Positions 30,898 to 43,600 of a DNA stretch of 64,000 bases are shown piece after piece. The DNA comes from Multifurca ochricompacta. Taxonomy: Eukaryota > Basidiomycota > Agaricomycetes > Russulales > Russulaceae. Within the stretch, counting starts at the first letter, position 1; each line of letters starts with the position of its first letter. Position numbers and translations under genes: made by a program. Below the pieces are notes generated by a model. It ran no database searches and was not told the origin of the DNA. It was given only the letters and a program-made list of their open reading frames with translations. The stretch lies in the NCBI GenBank assembly GCA_022496185.1, contig WTXG01000020.1:310001-374000 (forward strand). Reading direction: 5' to 3'.

Positions 30898-32999
30898 TCA
30901 ATGATGGAAGTCTCAAAGCAGGGTCATGGCATTCTTCATTTCAGTGAAGGGGACCCAAGAGTTCTCTGAGGCAGGGTAGCCTTTCCACTTGACAAGGTAA
31001 TGGATGCCTTTTCTGTTAGGGGTGTGAGCAGACTGTAAGATGGTCCCTATCTCATAATGGTCTTCTTCCCCATTCACAAGTTCTGGTGGTGGTCAAGTGA
31101 AGTTGGGTCCATGGACTGGGGTTTCTTTGTAATGGGACAGGAGAGAGTTGTGAAAGCCTGGGTGGATGTGCCATAACTTAGGGAGTTCAAGTTTGCAGTT
31201 AACAGGGCCAGAGTGTATGACTTTAAAAGGACCATGGCGTCAGGGGCTGAGTTTGGCTTTGGGGTGAGTGGTGCATGTATTTGTCCCTTCCAACCAAACC
31301 AGCTCTCCTGTTTTGAAAGCATGGAGGGGTCCATCTGGTCTTGACTGTTTCATGAGTTCTGCAGCCACCTGGAGGGCAGCAGCTACTTCACTACAGATAG
31401 TTTCTAGGGTGCGGAGTCTTTCTTCAACTGACAGGATAGGGGTGGCAAAATGGAGTGGGGGAATAAACTCTGGTTGGAAGCCATACCAGATTTCAAAGGG
31501 AGATCTTTTAGTAGCACTGTGAGTTCTAGCATTGTGGGCAAACTCCATAAAGGGGATCAGTTCTGCCCAGTCATCTTGTTGGAAGTTGCAAAAGACACGG
31601 AGGTATTGTTCTAGTTCTTGATTGACTCATTCAGTCTCTCCATCAGTCTGGGGGTGATAGGCAGTGCTCAAGGAGGATTGTACTCCTAACTTGCTCCACA
31701 TTTCCTTCATGACTTTGGATGCAAATTGGGGGCCTCAATCAGAGATGACTTGGTCTGGGAGGCTGGTGTGTCTCCATACATGTTCAAGGAATAGTTTGGA
31801 GGTTTCTGGAGCAGTGATATCTTTGGTGCAGGGAACAATGATGGTGGCTTTACTGAACCGGTCCACCACCACAAATAAGGAGTTGTATGACTGAGACAGG
31901 GGTAAGTCTGTGATAAAGTCCATGGTGATTGTTCCCCATACTCAAGCTGGAACTTGGTTGGGTTGCAAAGGGATGGGTAGTCAAGGTCAAACTTTGGTTT
32001 CTTGGCAGGTGGCACATCTGTCCACATATTCTTTGACAAAGGAGGACATCCCTGGCCACCAAAACTCTTGTGATACTAGTTCATAGGTCTTCCATCTGCC
32101 TGGATGTCCTGTGGCAATGGAATCATGATGTAACTTTACAATGTCTCTTTGTAGTTCTTGGGATTTGGGGACATAGACTTGGCCTTTATGTAGGATTAGG
32201 CCATTCTCTAGGTTCCAGTCCTCCAGTCCTTTGGCAAGGGAGTGTGGACCATCATGCAAGATGGTAGTCAGGGCTTGGGTGACTTCATTGTCATGGTCTT
32301 GGCAGTCTTTGTTTCTGTGGTGTAAGGTGGAGTCATGAGTTGTTGTGACTGTGGTTTTCATGGCCTGAATGTGAAAAAACTTAGAGTCCAGGAGTATGTG
32401 CTCATCATTATCATGCTCTATCCCCTCTTTATGGTCTGGATGCTGGGACAGAGCATCAGATTTGTTGAAGGAGCCAGGTTTGTGAACAATGGTGAAGTTG
32501 TACTGAGATAGTTCAAGGGCCCACCATGCTTGGCAGCAGGAGAGTTTTTGCTTGGAGTGGAAGTAAGTCAGGTTGTTGTGGTCAGTCCACACCTCAAAGG
32601 GAAGGGTTGCACCCTCAAGGTAGTGTCTCCAGGTGTCCAGAGCACAAACAATGGCAAGAAGTTCTTTGTCATGGATGTCATAGTTGTGTTCAGCATCCAG
32701 CATGGACTTGGACAGGAAGGCAAGGGGGTGGTAGTGATTGAGTTCATCAGGTTGTTCAAGGATAGCACCAATGGCAAAGTCACTGGCATCCATGATGACA
32801 CAGAAGGCTTTAGTATGGTCAGGGAGGGTGAGGACAGGGGCAGTGGTGAAAGCATTTTTTAGGGTGGAAAAGGTGAGGTCATGGTTGGAAGTCCAGAGGA
32901 AAGGGGTGTCTTTCTTGGTGAGGTCATGAAGGGGGTGGGCAATAAGGGAGAAGTCTTTGATAAAATGCCAGTAGAAGTTACAGAATCCAAGGAAGGCTT
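30898..32999 (-). pseudogene. B2 pol remnant: RT end, RNase H, integrase, chromodomain
   Basis: Minus strand. The first part (32999 to about 31990) is open: the RT end (AFLGFCNFYWHFIKDFS), RNase H (VIMDASDFAIGAILEQ, DKELLAIVCALDTWRHYLEG, WTDHNNLTYF) and the integrase HHCC (GHPGRW...CATC). Then come shifts and stops through the DDE core (about 31240-31923; a stop replaces the Arg before GPQFASK near 31735) and a chromodomain ending near 30900. It is cut at 33000 by B3's LTR. No third gene: the coding end lies only about 75 bp from the LTR. Confidence 0.83.
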
Positions 33000-33571
33000 T
33001 GTTACAACTCACTGTTGACTGCCTGGACAGTGGGCTGTATGCAAGGGGGGGATTTGGAAGTGGGGCAAGAGATGAGAGTGAGGGTGAAAGTGCAGGGAGA
33101 CGAAGCGAACAGCTCAAGGACAACGGGTGAGAAGCCTTCCACAAGGTGGGGCTAATCTCCTAGGCAATAAGGTACCGGATCACAAGTGGACAGTCTGGAG
33201 CTGTCCATTCTATTCCCAAAGGGTTTATATACGTAATTACAACCGGGACTTTGGTCTGTGCACCACTTTAGGGGAGGTTAACTTCGCTTTAACTCCCCAC
33301 TGATCCACCAATGAGAATAGCCCCACTTTTGGGCTTAGAAATCCGCAGTCTGCAGTCCGCAGTTTGTGGGCTGCTGTTTAGGCATTGTGGGGTTCTGTTA
33401 GTACTCTTCCCACAGGTCTCCAATTTGGCAGGAGTCCGGCCCTGGTCCGGACTGGCCCTTCTCTGGTCTTAATCTAGGGTTATCTTCGTCTCTGAGGGTT
33501 CTACAAGGTCTCTGGGAGCGTCTGGGGATTTCTGGGGGGTCAGGAGGTCTCTAGGGTGTCAGTTCATGACA
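33000..33571 (-). repeat. B3 3' LTR
   Basis: 572 bp, TGTTACAACTC...TTCATGACA. More CpG retained than in B2's LTR. Preceded in sense by the polypurine tract AAAGAGGGGATAG. Confidence 0.9.
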
Positions 33572-33646
33572 CTATCCCCTCTTTAGGGCCTTGCTGTGCC
33601 ACAGCAAGTTTTGTCAGAGGTGTGGGGGTCTAGGCAGGGTGGGGTG

Positions 33647-36600
33647 TCAGTGATGGAAGTCCCGAAGCAGGGTCATGGCATTCTTCATTTCAGTAAAGGG
33701 GACCCAAGAGTTCTCTGAGGCAGGGTAGCCCTTCCATTTGACAAGGTAATGGATGCCCTTTCTGTTAGGGGTGTGAGCAGACTGTAAGATGGTCTCTATC
33801 TTGTAATGGTCTTCTTCCCCATTCACAAGTTCTGGTGGTGGTCGAGTGAAGTTGGGTCCATGGACTGGGGTTTCTTTGTAATGGGACAGGAGAGAGTTGT
33901 GAAAGACTGGGTGGATGCGCCATGACTTAGGGAGTTCAAGTTTGCAGTTAACAGGGCCAGAGTGTATGACTTTAAAAGGACCATGGCATCGGGGGCTGAG
34001 TTTGGCTTTGGGGTGAGTGGTACATATATTTGTCCCTTCTAACCAAACCTGCTCCCCTGTTTTGAAAGCATGGAGGGGTCCATCTGGTCTCGACTGTTTC
34101 ATGAGTTCTGCAGCCACCTGGAGGGCAGCAGCTACTTCACTACAGATAGTTTCTAGGGTGCGGAGTCTTTCTTCAACTGACAGGATAGGGGTGGCAAAAT
34201 GGAGTGGGGGAATAAACTCTGGTTGGAAGCCATACCAGATTTCAAAGGGAGATCTTTTAGTAGCACTGTGAGTTCTAGCATTGTGGGCAAACTCCATAAA
34301 GGGGATCAGTTCTGCCCAATCGTCTTGTTGGAAGTTGCAAAAGATGCGGAGGTATTGTTCCAGTTCTTGGTTGACTCGTTCAGTCTCTCCATCAGTCTGG
34401 GGGTGATAGGCAGTGCTCAAGGAGGATTGTACTCCTAGCTTGCTCCACATTTCCTTCATGACCTTGGATGCAAACTGGGGGCCTCGATCAGAGATGACTT
34501 GGTCTGGGAGGCTGGTGTGTCTCCATACATGTTCAAGGAATAGTTTGGAGGTTTCTGGGGCAGTGATATCTTTGGTGCAAGGAACAATGATGGTGGCTTT
34601 ACTGAACCGGTCCACCACCACAAATAGGGAGTTGTATGACTGAGACAGGGTTAAGTCTGTGATAAAGTCCATGGTGATTGTTCCCCATACTCGAGTTGGA
34701 ACTTGGTTGGGTTGCAAGGGATGGGTAGTCGAGGTCGAACTTTGGTTTCTTGGCAGGTGGCACATCTGTCCACATATTCTTTGACAAAGGAGGACATCCC
34801 TGGCCACCAAAACTCTTGTGATACTAGTTCATAGGTCTTCCATCTGCCTGGATGTCCTGTGGCAATGGAATCATGATGTAACTTTACAATGTCTCTTTGT
34901 AGTTCTTGGGACTTGGGGATGTAGACTTGGCCTTTATGTAGGATTAGGCCATTCTCTAGGTTCCAGTCCTCCAGTCCTTTGGCAAGGGAACGTGGCCCAT
35001 TGTGCAAGATGGTGGTCAGGGCTTGGGTGACTTCATTGTCATGGTCTTGGCAGTCTTTGATTCTGTGGTGTAGAGTGGAGTCATGAGTTGTTGTGACTGT
35101 GGTTTTCATGGCCTGAATGCGAAAAAACTTAGAGTCCAGGAGTATGCGCTCATCATTGTCATGCTCTATCCCCTCTTTATGGTCTGGATGCCAGGACAGA
35201 GCATCAGATTTGTTGAAAGAGCCAGGTTTGTGAACAATGGTGAAGTTGTATCGGGACAGTTCAAGGGCCCATCATGCCTGGCAGTGGGAGAGCTTCTGTT
35301 TGGAGTGGAAGTAAGTCAGGTTGTTGTGGTCAGTCCACACCTCAAAGGGAAGGGCTGCGCCCTCAAGATAGTGTCTCCAGGTGTCCAGAGCACGAACAAT
35401 GGCAAGAAGTTCTTTGTCATGGATGTCATAGTTGCATTCCACATCCAGCATGGACTTGGACAGGAAGGCAAGGGGATGGTAGCGATTGAGTTCATCAGGT
35501 TGTTCAAGGATAGCACCAATAGCAAAGTCACTGGCATCAGTGATGACACAGAAGGCTTTAGTATGGTCAGGGAGGGCAAGGACAGGGGCAGTGGTGAAAG
35601 CATTCTTCAGGGTGAAAAAGGCAAGGTCATGGTCAGAAGTCCAGAGGAAAGGGGTATCTTTCTTGGTGAGATCATGGAGGGGGCGGGCAATAAGGGAGAA
35701 GTCTTTGATAAACGTCAGTAGAAATTGCAGAATCCAAGGAAGGCTTGGAGTTGTTTTAGGGTGCGTGGGGGAGGCCATTTCGTAATACCCTCTAATTTAG
35801 CAGGGTCCATCTGGACTTGGCCAGCTGTGATGACTAGGCCAAGATAGTCAATGGTTGTCTGAGCAAAGGTACACTTCTCAGGCTTTAGATATAAGTCAAA
35901 CTGCTGGAGGTGCTGGAGGACTTGGTGAGTAAGTGTTCTGTGGTGTTCCATGGTGTCTGTAAATATTAGGATGTCGTCCATATAGATGACAACGTGGTCA
36001 GTGGCAAGGAGATCTTCAAAGGCTCTATTCATGAAGGCTTGGAATGTGGCAGGGGAGTTACAGAGTCCAAAGAACATGACAAGGGGTTCAAAGAGACCCC
36101 GGTTGGTCTTAAAGGTGGCTTTCCATTCATCTCCTTCTTTGATACGGATATTGTTATATCCCCAGCAGATATCAAACTTGGTGAAGTAGCGAGCATGGTG
36201 AAGTTTGTCAATGAGTTCTGGGATCAAGGGGAGGGGGTAAGCATTCTTTACTGTGATTTCATTCAAGGCTCAATAATCTTGGACAGGATGTAGTTTTCCA
36301 TCCTTCTTTTTCACAAAGAAGAAGGGGCTAGCAATGGGGGACTTGGATTCTCTGATATATCCCTTGGCAAGGTGGTCATTTAAGAAAATCCAGGGCTTTC
36401 TGTTCTTCAGGGGTGAGCTTGTAGATGCCACAGTCACGCACTTTGGCATCTGTTTTGAGTTCTATGGCATGGTCCCATGGTTGGTGCTGTGGCAAACGTT
36501 GAGAGGCTTTCTCTTCAAAGACAGATCAGTATGCGAGGTATTCAGGAGGGAGTTGGTCTTCTAAGGATGTAGGGGTCTTTACTTGATCTGCAGCAATCTG

Positions 36601-37150
36601 AGTGGACATGGTGGTTTTGGCATGGATATGGACAATGAATTTGGGAGGCACTTCTTCTGGAGTAATCATGGGGTGATCTGTGATTAGGGCTGCAAAGGTC
36701 TCTGCTGCTGCTATGAGTGTCTGGTCCATCAGGGGTTGTACTGTAATTGTAGACAGAGCAGGGCAAGAGGGGTGTGTTGAAGCAAAGGTCAGGGGGGTCA
36801 TGGTAAGGGTGCAGGATGTGGGGCAATGTTTTAAGGTCAGGGTGTCATCTTTCCAGTTTACTTCTGGGTTGTGGCAATGTAGCCAGTCAGTTCCTAAGAT
36901 AATGTCATGGTCCCCTATATTAGTAACATAGAACTCTGCAAGTTCTTCATGGTATTGGTCTTGGAGGGGTAGTCATAGGATTTGGGTTGTGGTGTAGTAA
37001 ATGGCTCCATTAGCGTTACTAGTTCCATCCACATTTTTGACTTGGAGAGGCTTGGCAAGGGTGCTCAAGGTTAGGTGATGTGCTTTGGCATAGTCTTGGT
37101 GGATTATTAATCCTTCTGCCCCACTATCTATTAGGGCACACGCACTGATT
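33647..37150 (-). pseudogene. B3 pol (pro-RT-RNaseH-IN-chromodomain), frameshifted
   Basis: Protease DSGAEGLIIHQ near 37120; RT 35715-36266 (LFEPLVMFFGLCNSPATFQ, then YMDD near 35975); a small deletion near 35711 shifts the frame; RNase H 35272-35700; integrase HHCC near 34750-34860; DDE core ([25 protein letters not shown]) and chromodomain YLVKWKGYPASENSWVPF in the long open stretch 33647-34810. The RT N-terminal region around 36267-36420 has further breaks. Sequence is clearly distinct from family A (for example FITDLTLSQSYNS against FIVKLPTSRGFDS). The chromodomain is followed directly by PPT and LTR. Confidence 0.85.
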
Positions 37151-38735
37151 TTCTTCCTAGTGTTTCATCCAATGAGTTCTGCTTTGAGCACAATAGAAGG
37201 TGATCTAGCATTTCTAGTCACTAACAAGGATACATGCTCAAAACCAAGGTTATCTAGGTCCGCAGAGTGGCTCGTACAAGGAACACTGGGGTTACAAGAA
37301 GTCCTCACAGACAGTGCAGCTGCAGGACGTGTTAAAAATCCAAGGTCCATCTTCGTCCATCATGTATGGTACTGGATCTTCATAGCTCTTGGTGGCGATA
37401 CTGAGAGGTAGTCAGGGGGGGTCGTGGTGCTTGGGGGGGTGTTCTTCTGATGCCAGGGCTCTTACTGGGGCAGGGCGAGGAGGTCCTTGACCTTCGATGG
37501 CCCTGGTCTTGCTGTGGCATTGATTGGTGATGTGATTAGGCTTCCCACAATAGAAGCAAAGCTTATTTTCTCATTGATACTTCTTTTCTTCTGGGGTTAA
37601 CTTGGTAGTGTGTGGAGGGGTGTTAGGGTTTCTGGGCTGGGGAGAGGCAACAAAGTTGACTTGGGCTTCTGGGTTGTCAGTGGTAGCTTCTCCAACATGC
37701 AGATGGAGAGGCTGAGGCTTGGTGGTCTTGCCATAAGCTGCCATGCTGCATCAAATTCTCTGGCCTTAGTGACAAGATCATGGAGTGTGGTGGGCTGGGG
37801 GGATAGTCCAAGGAGCTTCTGTCCTAGACCTTGGTGATCATGCTTCAGAAGGCATAGATCTTGGTGTTTTCGTCCACTGTAGCATGAGTGGCATGGGTGG
37901 ACCATTCTTGGTACCAGTCATTGAAGGGGCGAGTGCCTTGGCGAATTTCATACATGGCTTTGGTGGACAAGAGGCAACTCTCTACTGGAATGAACTGCTT
38001 TTCAAAGTCAATTCTGAAGCGGTCCCAAGTCCCAAAGGAAGGGGGGTTGGCTTGGAGTGCAGTGTTGGTGCGGTCTCTGGCCCATTCTCCTGCTGGTGTA
38101 TCAAGTTTAAAGTGGGTGAGGGCTGCAGAGACTGTCTACTCTCATCAGTGAAGGCACCCTCATTCAGGTAGTAGTAGTTGGCTAGCTGGGACCAGAAACA
38201 TTCTGCTTTAGAAGCTTGACCATCAAAAGATTCTGGGGGTGATCCCAGGATCTTTCCACTGGAGGCGGCAGTAGTACTCATGTATTCAGAGGTGTTGGTG
38301 TCTTTAGAGGGTGTGAAGCAATGGCAGTAGTTGTGGAGGCAAGGGATATGGATGGGAGAGTAGGGGGGTTCTGAGGGTGATAGCACGAAGGGATTGCTCT
38401 ACAGCTTCAAGGGACTGGATACTTCTTCTTCATCTGAGGTGATAGAAGCAACTGGGAATTGGACACGGTGGTTATTAAGATAGACCCACACTGTATGGGT
38501 GTCAGACCAACGAACTTCCTTTCCGTTGTATGTTCTGTAGAATGTGTGGGGGTCAAGGTTGCTGATGAGGTTGATGTTAGGGAAATTACTGAGATATTCG
38601 TTTACAGGAACGATGCGACTGTCCCGAAGGCATTTCCAGTCATGTCCAAGGGTCTGAGTGTAGTAGTTGTCTCCTTTCCAGGTAGCAACAAAAGCACGGT
38701 CGTCGTAGTCAAAGATAGGGTGGGTAAAGCCAAAG
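37151..38735 (-). pseudogene. B3 gag, 5' truncated and frameshifted
   Basis: Minus strand. It shows an N-terminal segment comparable to family A Gag (FYRTYNGKEVRWSDTHTVWV near 38480-38540), a capsid region (about 37740-38240: FWSQLANYYYLNEGAFTDES, then EFDAAWQL), and one CCHC knuckle CFYCGKPNHITNQC near 37520-37565. Shifts near 38150 and 37880 and stops break the frame. The 5' end is lost at the A5 junction. The gag/pol boundary is placed just upstream of the protease by inference. Confidence 0.72.
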
Positions 38736-39321
38736 TGTTACGTCCGGTGCGGGACGTTCCACACGACTTGTGTGACAGCGCGATTCGTAAGTTCGGGTAA
38801 GGGATCAATCGGATCCCTTGGAGTTGAACGTGATGAGTCAAAGTCAAAGAGGCTGTACTCTTAGACAATGGTGAGCGGAATGTGCCAGAAGCACTGAGAC
38901 TAGTAACCTTCAGGAGACAAGGGGAAGTCCAGAAGACAAGCACCGATGTATTCAATAAGTCGAGTCTGAGGTCTACAAGGTAGCTACAGTGGACTTATAT
39001 ATGTAATCGAATGAGCGTCTAAAGATAAGATAATGTAGAGTCATGTGGGCCCAAATATACAAAGCGGAGGGCATAAAGCCTGGCTTCTGATAGGGAATTA
39101 AGTAAGTGTCCGTTCGTAAAGATAAGAGATAGGAGATAAGCAACAGCAAGTCAAACACATGTACAGTAACATAAACAAGGACAAAGGCAGTCACAGGGAA
39201 GGGAGCAAGGCACGTGATGGATCCCACGATGGAGACGTGATCTGGTAGTGAAGAGTAGGAGGTAGGGAGGGGTCGTCATTGGGCAAGAAGAAAAAGACTG
39301 GCAGAGACGGGGTTTGTAACA
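38736..39321 (-). repeat. A5 3' LTR
   Basis: 586 bp, same length and subtype as the A7 3' LTR; polypurine tract (minus AGAAGAGGGGGTGA) at 39322-39335. Confidence 0.92.
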
Positions 39322-39352
39322 TCACCCCCTCTTCTGGTTCTAGCAGTCCCGG

Positions 39353-40585
39353 CTAGAAACGACTCGTACCGTCATCATCCTGCACCAGCTCCAAGTAGTC
39401 GTCAGCTACATTATGGTCATCCATCTGATATGTCTCCATCTCCTGCGGGCATGCATGGGTGCAAAGAAAGCCATACGGGCCACGCTGACCACATGCACGG
39501 CACAAGTCGTAGACGGGGCAATCGATCTCTTTATGCCCGGCGTTGTGACAAAGGCACTTGCCGCACCAGCCCGACGGGTTGTTGATTGTTGGGGCCACCC
39601 CTACGCGTCGGAAGATGCAATGCCGGCTCCAGTGAAGATTGCTTCGGCAGTGTCGACACCACTTGTGGTTGAGAGGGCAATTCCAGCTAATGTGATACTT
39701 GCTATCACATCGCCAGCAGGTCTCCCTGCATGGATTCTCGTGCATTTGTGGCATCTCGAGCCGACTTGGCAGCAGTGTTGGGGCAGCCCCCAGTGTCCGA
39801 GGAGGGAGGGGTCGTGCATAGGTGTCAGCGTACCTTTCAGCGATCGTCTGATACGCATCTCCCGCCTCCAGCCTCTTTCGAATCTCAACAATCTCCTGTT
39901 CCAACTGGAACATCCCATTCGTCAGCCTCGCCATCATCTTCGCGTGCTCCTTATACTGCTGGCTCAGTGTTCTCCGCAGGGTGATACTCTTCCGCAGTCT
40001 CATGACTTCCGCCTTAAGGCACAGGAGCCTCATGTCATTCATCACCTCATCGATCGCGAAGGCGTGACAGTCCTCTGCAGCAAGATGGCCCAGTTGCTCA
40101 TCGGTCAGTGTATGGTGAAGTCGGCCCGTGTACCTTTCTTCCAGATAGACGGGAGCTCCGTAAACCGGTCCGTCTTTCCTCATGCATCCTGCCACGTCCA
40201 TCCCTCCATTGGTATAGTAGATGTACTTGGCAGTGGCCTTGGAACCGTTGGCCATCGTGATCTCTAGAGGGTAGTACATGGATGAGTTGGGGTTGTTGGG
40301 GATGAAGGGGAACTCAGGAGCTTCGTCATCGATCTCCCCGTTGAGCAGGTCATTGGGGTGGGGCTCTTCACTATGGGTGAAGTCGTCGTTCGGGTTCAGG
40401 GACTGGTTCTTGATGCGGGCTTCTGCAGTTTCATAGTCGATGGGAGAGGAAGGACGAGTGGATGGGTGAGCGGATGGGAAGTTTTCAACAACAGTCATTG
40501 GGGAGGCGAAAGCATCGATGGCAGCAGAGGCGGCAATGAAAGACATGATAGATTGTTCAGTGGTAGTAATTCGCTGGGGTAGCAT
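39353..40585 (-). CDS. ORF3 of A5 (410 aa), intact
   Basis: Same length and architecture as ORF3 of A3 and A7: ATG behind CCCCCAGTAT, GEIDDEAPEFPF acidic segment, YYTNGGMD block, coiled coil, zinc clusters CWRCDSKYHISWNC and CRHCRSNLHWSRHC, then the two variant clusters and the LVQDDDGTSRF end. Differences from A7 are mostly silent or conservative, and the sites that form the Cys/His clusters are unchanged. Starts 36 nt after pol. Confidence 0.83.
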   Translation of the reverse strand: MLPQRITTTEQSIMSFIAASAAIDAFASPMTVVENFPSAHPSTRPSSPIDYETAEARIKNQSLNPNDDFTHSEEPHPNDLLNGEIDDEAPEFPFIPNNPNSSMYYPLEITMANGSKATAKYIYYTNGGMDVAGCMRKDGPVYGAPVYLEERYTGRLHHTLTDEQLGHLAAEDCHAFAIDEVMNDMRLLCLKAEVMRLRKSITLRRTLSQQYKEHAKMMARLTNGMFQLEQEIVEIRKRLEAGDAYQTIAERYADTYARPLPPRTLGAAPTLLPSRLEMPQMHENPCRETCWRCDSKYHISWNCPLNHKWCRHCRSNLHWSRHCIFRRVGVAPTINNPSGWCGKCLCHNAGHKEIDCPVYDLCRACGQRGPYGFLCTHACPQEMETYQMDDHNVADDYLELVQDDDGTSRF

Positions 40586-40621
40586 ATACTGGGGGATTTG
40601 AGGGAATCCGGGGCCGTTCTT

Positions 40622-43600
40622 TTAACTGTTCTTGGGCGCTTCTGGGTGTCGGATGTGGAACTCCGCGATAAGGGCCGGGGCAGAGATATCTCCGGCTGGT
40701 TCCCATGAGTTGTCAGAAGCTGGGAATCCCTTCCACTTGATTAGGTAGTACAACTTGCGCCCTCGGCCTTGTCGCTTCGAATCTAAAATGCGTTCTACTT
40801 CCCACTCTTCTTCCCCATTGATAAGGTCAGGTGGTGGTCTCGGGAAGTTTTCTCCATGCAGAGATGTTTCCTTGTAAGGGGTGAGTAATCTGGCATGGAA
40901 GACTGGGTGAATGCGCCATGTCGGGGGAAGTTTGAGTTCATATGACACGTCTGACAGCTTCCTTGTTATCTCGAAGGGTCCGTGACGTTGGGGCACTAAC
41001 TTGGCTGTTGGATGTGACGTGTGAATGTTCTTCCCTTCCAGCCACACCAGGTCATTGGCTCGATAAGGTGTGAATTTTGTGGGCTTCTCTGCCAGGGTCT
41101 TTTGCGCCTTCAACAGGTTTTCATTGGCCGATTTCCTGATCTCTTCCCATTGGTTGATACGCTGTGTGACTGAGGGGACATTCATTGGCTTTCCCGTCCA
41201 TGTGGCTCGGGGTGTCCATCCCATGATAAGTGAGAATGGGGGGTGTTTCGTGGTGCCATTGGGCCAAGAATTGTGTGCAAATTCTGCTGTTGCGAGCCAG
41301 TCAGCCCAATCATCTTGTCATCCGTTGCACCAGAACCGAAGGTACTGTTCGAGCCATTGGTTTGTTCTTTCTGACTGTCCATCTGTCTGTGGGTGATATG
41401 CCGTAGAGATGTTTTGGGTAATGTTCAGCGTTTTGCAGAGTGCCCTGGCGAATGCTGATGTGAAACGTGGGTCACGGTCTGAGATGATCTTTTCAGGGAG
41501 GCCATAGTGTCTGTAGACGTGATCCAGGTAAAGTTTGGCCACTTCCTCGGCCGTAATGGACTCTTTGCAGGGTATGAACAGTGCTGCTTTCGAACAATCA
41601 TGGTCGGTGATGGTCAAGATTGAGTCGAACCCTCTGGAAGTGGGGAGTTTGACAATGAAGTCCATGGCGATGGTCTGGAACGGTTGTGAAGTCGTTGGTG
41701 TAATTGGGAACAGTGCTGGTGGGTGTGGGTGTGTATTCACTTTGTTGGCCTGGCAGTCTGCACATCCCTTCACATATTCCTCCACATCTTTCTTCATGTT
41801 CAGCCACCAGTAATCTCGTTTGGCAAGGGCGTATGTGTTAGCGATGCCAGGATGTCCTGCAGAGGGAAGGTCATGGTGAAAATGGATCACCCCCCTCTTA
41901 ATGTTGTCACCACCGGTGACAACGAGCCGATCCCCATCCTTCCACCAGAGGCCACTGATTTTCTTCAGGTTATGTGCATCTGCCCATGTTTCGCATAATT
42001 GTTGATTCATGTTTTGTGAAACTTGGGCCCATAAATCCATGTCGTGAAGACTGACAACCACTGTCTTTGCAAAAACCTCTTTGGGGAGTACTGTGATGTC
42101 ATTGTTATCCTCCCCGCCGTTGTTCAGATCTGGTCGTCGTGACAGCGCATCTGCCCGTGCATTGCGACTACCTGCGATGTGTTTCAATACGAAATTGTAT
42201 TCTTCCAGCTCTAGAACCTCGCGAGCAACTCGCCGACTGATCTTGTGGGGCTCCTTCCAATAGAGTAGGTTGGAGTGGTCGGTGTGAATAATGGTCTTAT
42301 GAGGGGTTCCCGCTAGATATGGTCGCCAGTGTCGCAGCGCCTTCACAATGGCCAGTAACTCTCTATCCCAGATGTCATAGTTTCGTTCTGCTGGCGAGAA
42401 CATTTCCGAGTAGAAGGCGACAGGGTGGAGCAACCCAGTCGCATCTCGTTGATTCAGCACCGTGCCATTGGCAAAGTGAGACACATCGACTTCCAGTTCA
42501 AAGGGTTTTTCTAAATCTGGCTGTAGGAGGACCGGCTCAGAGCTGATGATATTGCGAATCTGCTCGAAGGCGCGTTGCTGCTCCTCTGTCCACTTCCATG
42601 GCACCTCCTTCTTCAACAGTCCATTTAGTGGCTGGGCAATCTCGGAGAATCCTCGAACAAATCGTCGGTAGAAGTTGCAAAACCCCACAAAGGAGCGCAC
42701 GTCCTTGACGCACATGGGGACGGGCCATTCCCGAACTCCTTGGACTTTTACTGGGTCCATTCGCACCTGTCCTCCTTCCAGGATAACTCCCAGGTATTCC
42801 ACGACTGGCTGTTCAAATGAGCATTTAGCCGGCTTAAGGTATAGGTCATGCTCGTATAAAATGTCCAGCACTTGGTGTACTCGTGCTCGGTGGCAAGCAA
42901 GGTTGTTTGTAGTAGCCACTAGGATATCGTCCATGTACACCACCACCTCGCCAGTAAGAATAAGATCGTGGAATATATGATTCATCATGGATTGGAATGT
43001 GGCTGGCGAGTTGGTGAGGCCGAAAAACATGATGTTTGGTTCAAAAAGCCCTTGGTTGGTTTTGAACGCTGCTTTACACTGATCTCCTTCCTTGATTCGG
43101 ACATTGTTGTATCCCCAGCGGACATCCATCTTAGAGAATAGGGACTTGTCTCGCATGGTGTTGATGAGCTCCGATATAAGGGGTAGTGGATAAGTATTTT
43201 TCACAGTGTAGGCATTAATTTGTCGATAATCCTGAACGGGTCGGAGCTTCCCATCTTTCTTTTTGATAAAGAAGAATGGTGATGCGTATGGTGATTTTGA
43301 CGGACGAATGTATCCTTTTGCAAGATGTTCCTCGAGAAACGCAGTGAGTGCCATTTGTTCTGCCTGTGACAGTGGGTAGATTTTGCAGTCAATTGCTGAT
43401 GGAGCGTCAGGTACAAATTCAATAGCATGGTCCCATGGTCGTGCAGGCAGGAAACGTTGCGATTCCTCTTCTGAGAAGACCTTCCAGTGGCGGTGATATT
43501 CCTGCGGCACTACCTCTTCAAAAGTCTTTTCCACCTGTCCCTCTATCGCTTTCTGTGCAAGTTCCGATGCCTTCGTAGTGAAGCCATGGCTCAGATCTTC

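Larger units (their letters stand above)
20614..32999 (-). mobile_element. B2: family-B element remnant, interrupted by A4, Tc1 and B3
   Basis: Only the 3' half is present: a 3' LTR cut into three pieces (20614-20779, 28279-28346, 30484-30823) and pol from RT to chromodomain (30898-32999). B3 breaks it at 33000, and the 5' part is not seen to the right. Family B pol ends next to the LTR with no ORF3. Confidence 0.85.
33000..38735 (-). mobile_element. B3: family-B element, 5' truncated
   Basis: 3' LTR 33000-33571, pol 33647 to about 37150, gag to 38735, where A5's LTR cuts it before the 5' LTR. Left junction GGCTT in B2 pol (32995-32999). More intact than B2, but with frame breaks in gag and RT. 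Confidence 0.87.

Noticed and set aside
31987..33144. A 385-codon minus-strand frame running from the B3 LTR into B2 pol, like an LTR-RNaseH fusion gene
   Set aside because: The frame is continuous by chance across the B3 insertion junction at 33000; the first ~48 codons are LTR sequence without an AUG, the rest is B2 pol.
39413..40267. Long plus-strand frame (284 codons) antisense to ORF3 of A5; similar one at 57341-58075 in A7
   Set aside because: No domain, no homologous start, and it mirrors the codon pattern of intact ORF3 on the other strand. It recurs only because ORF3 recurs.
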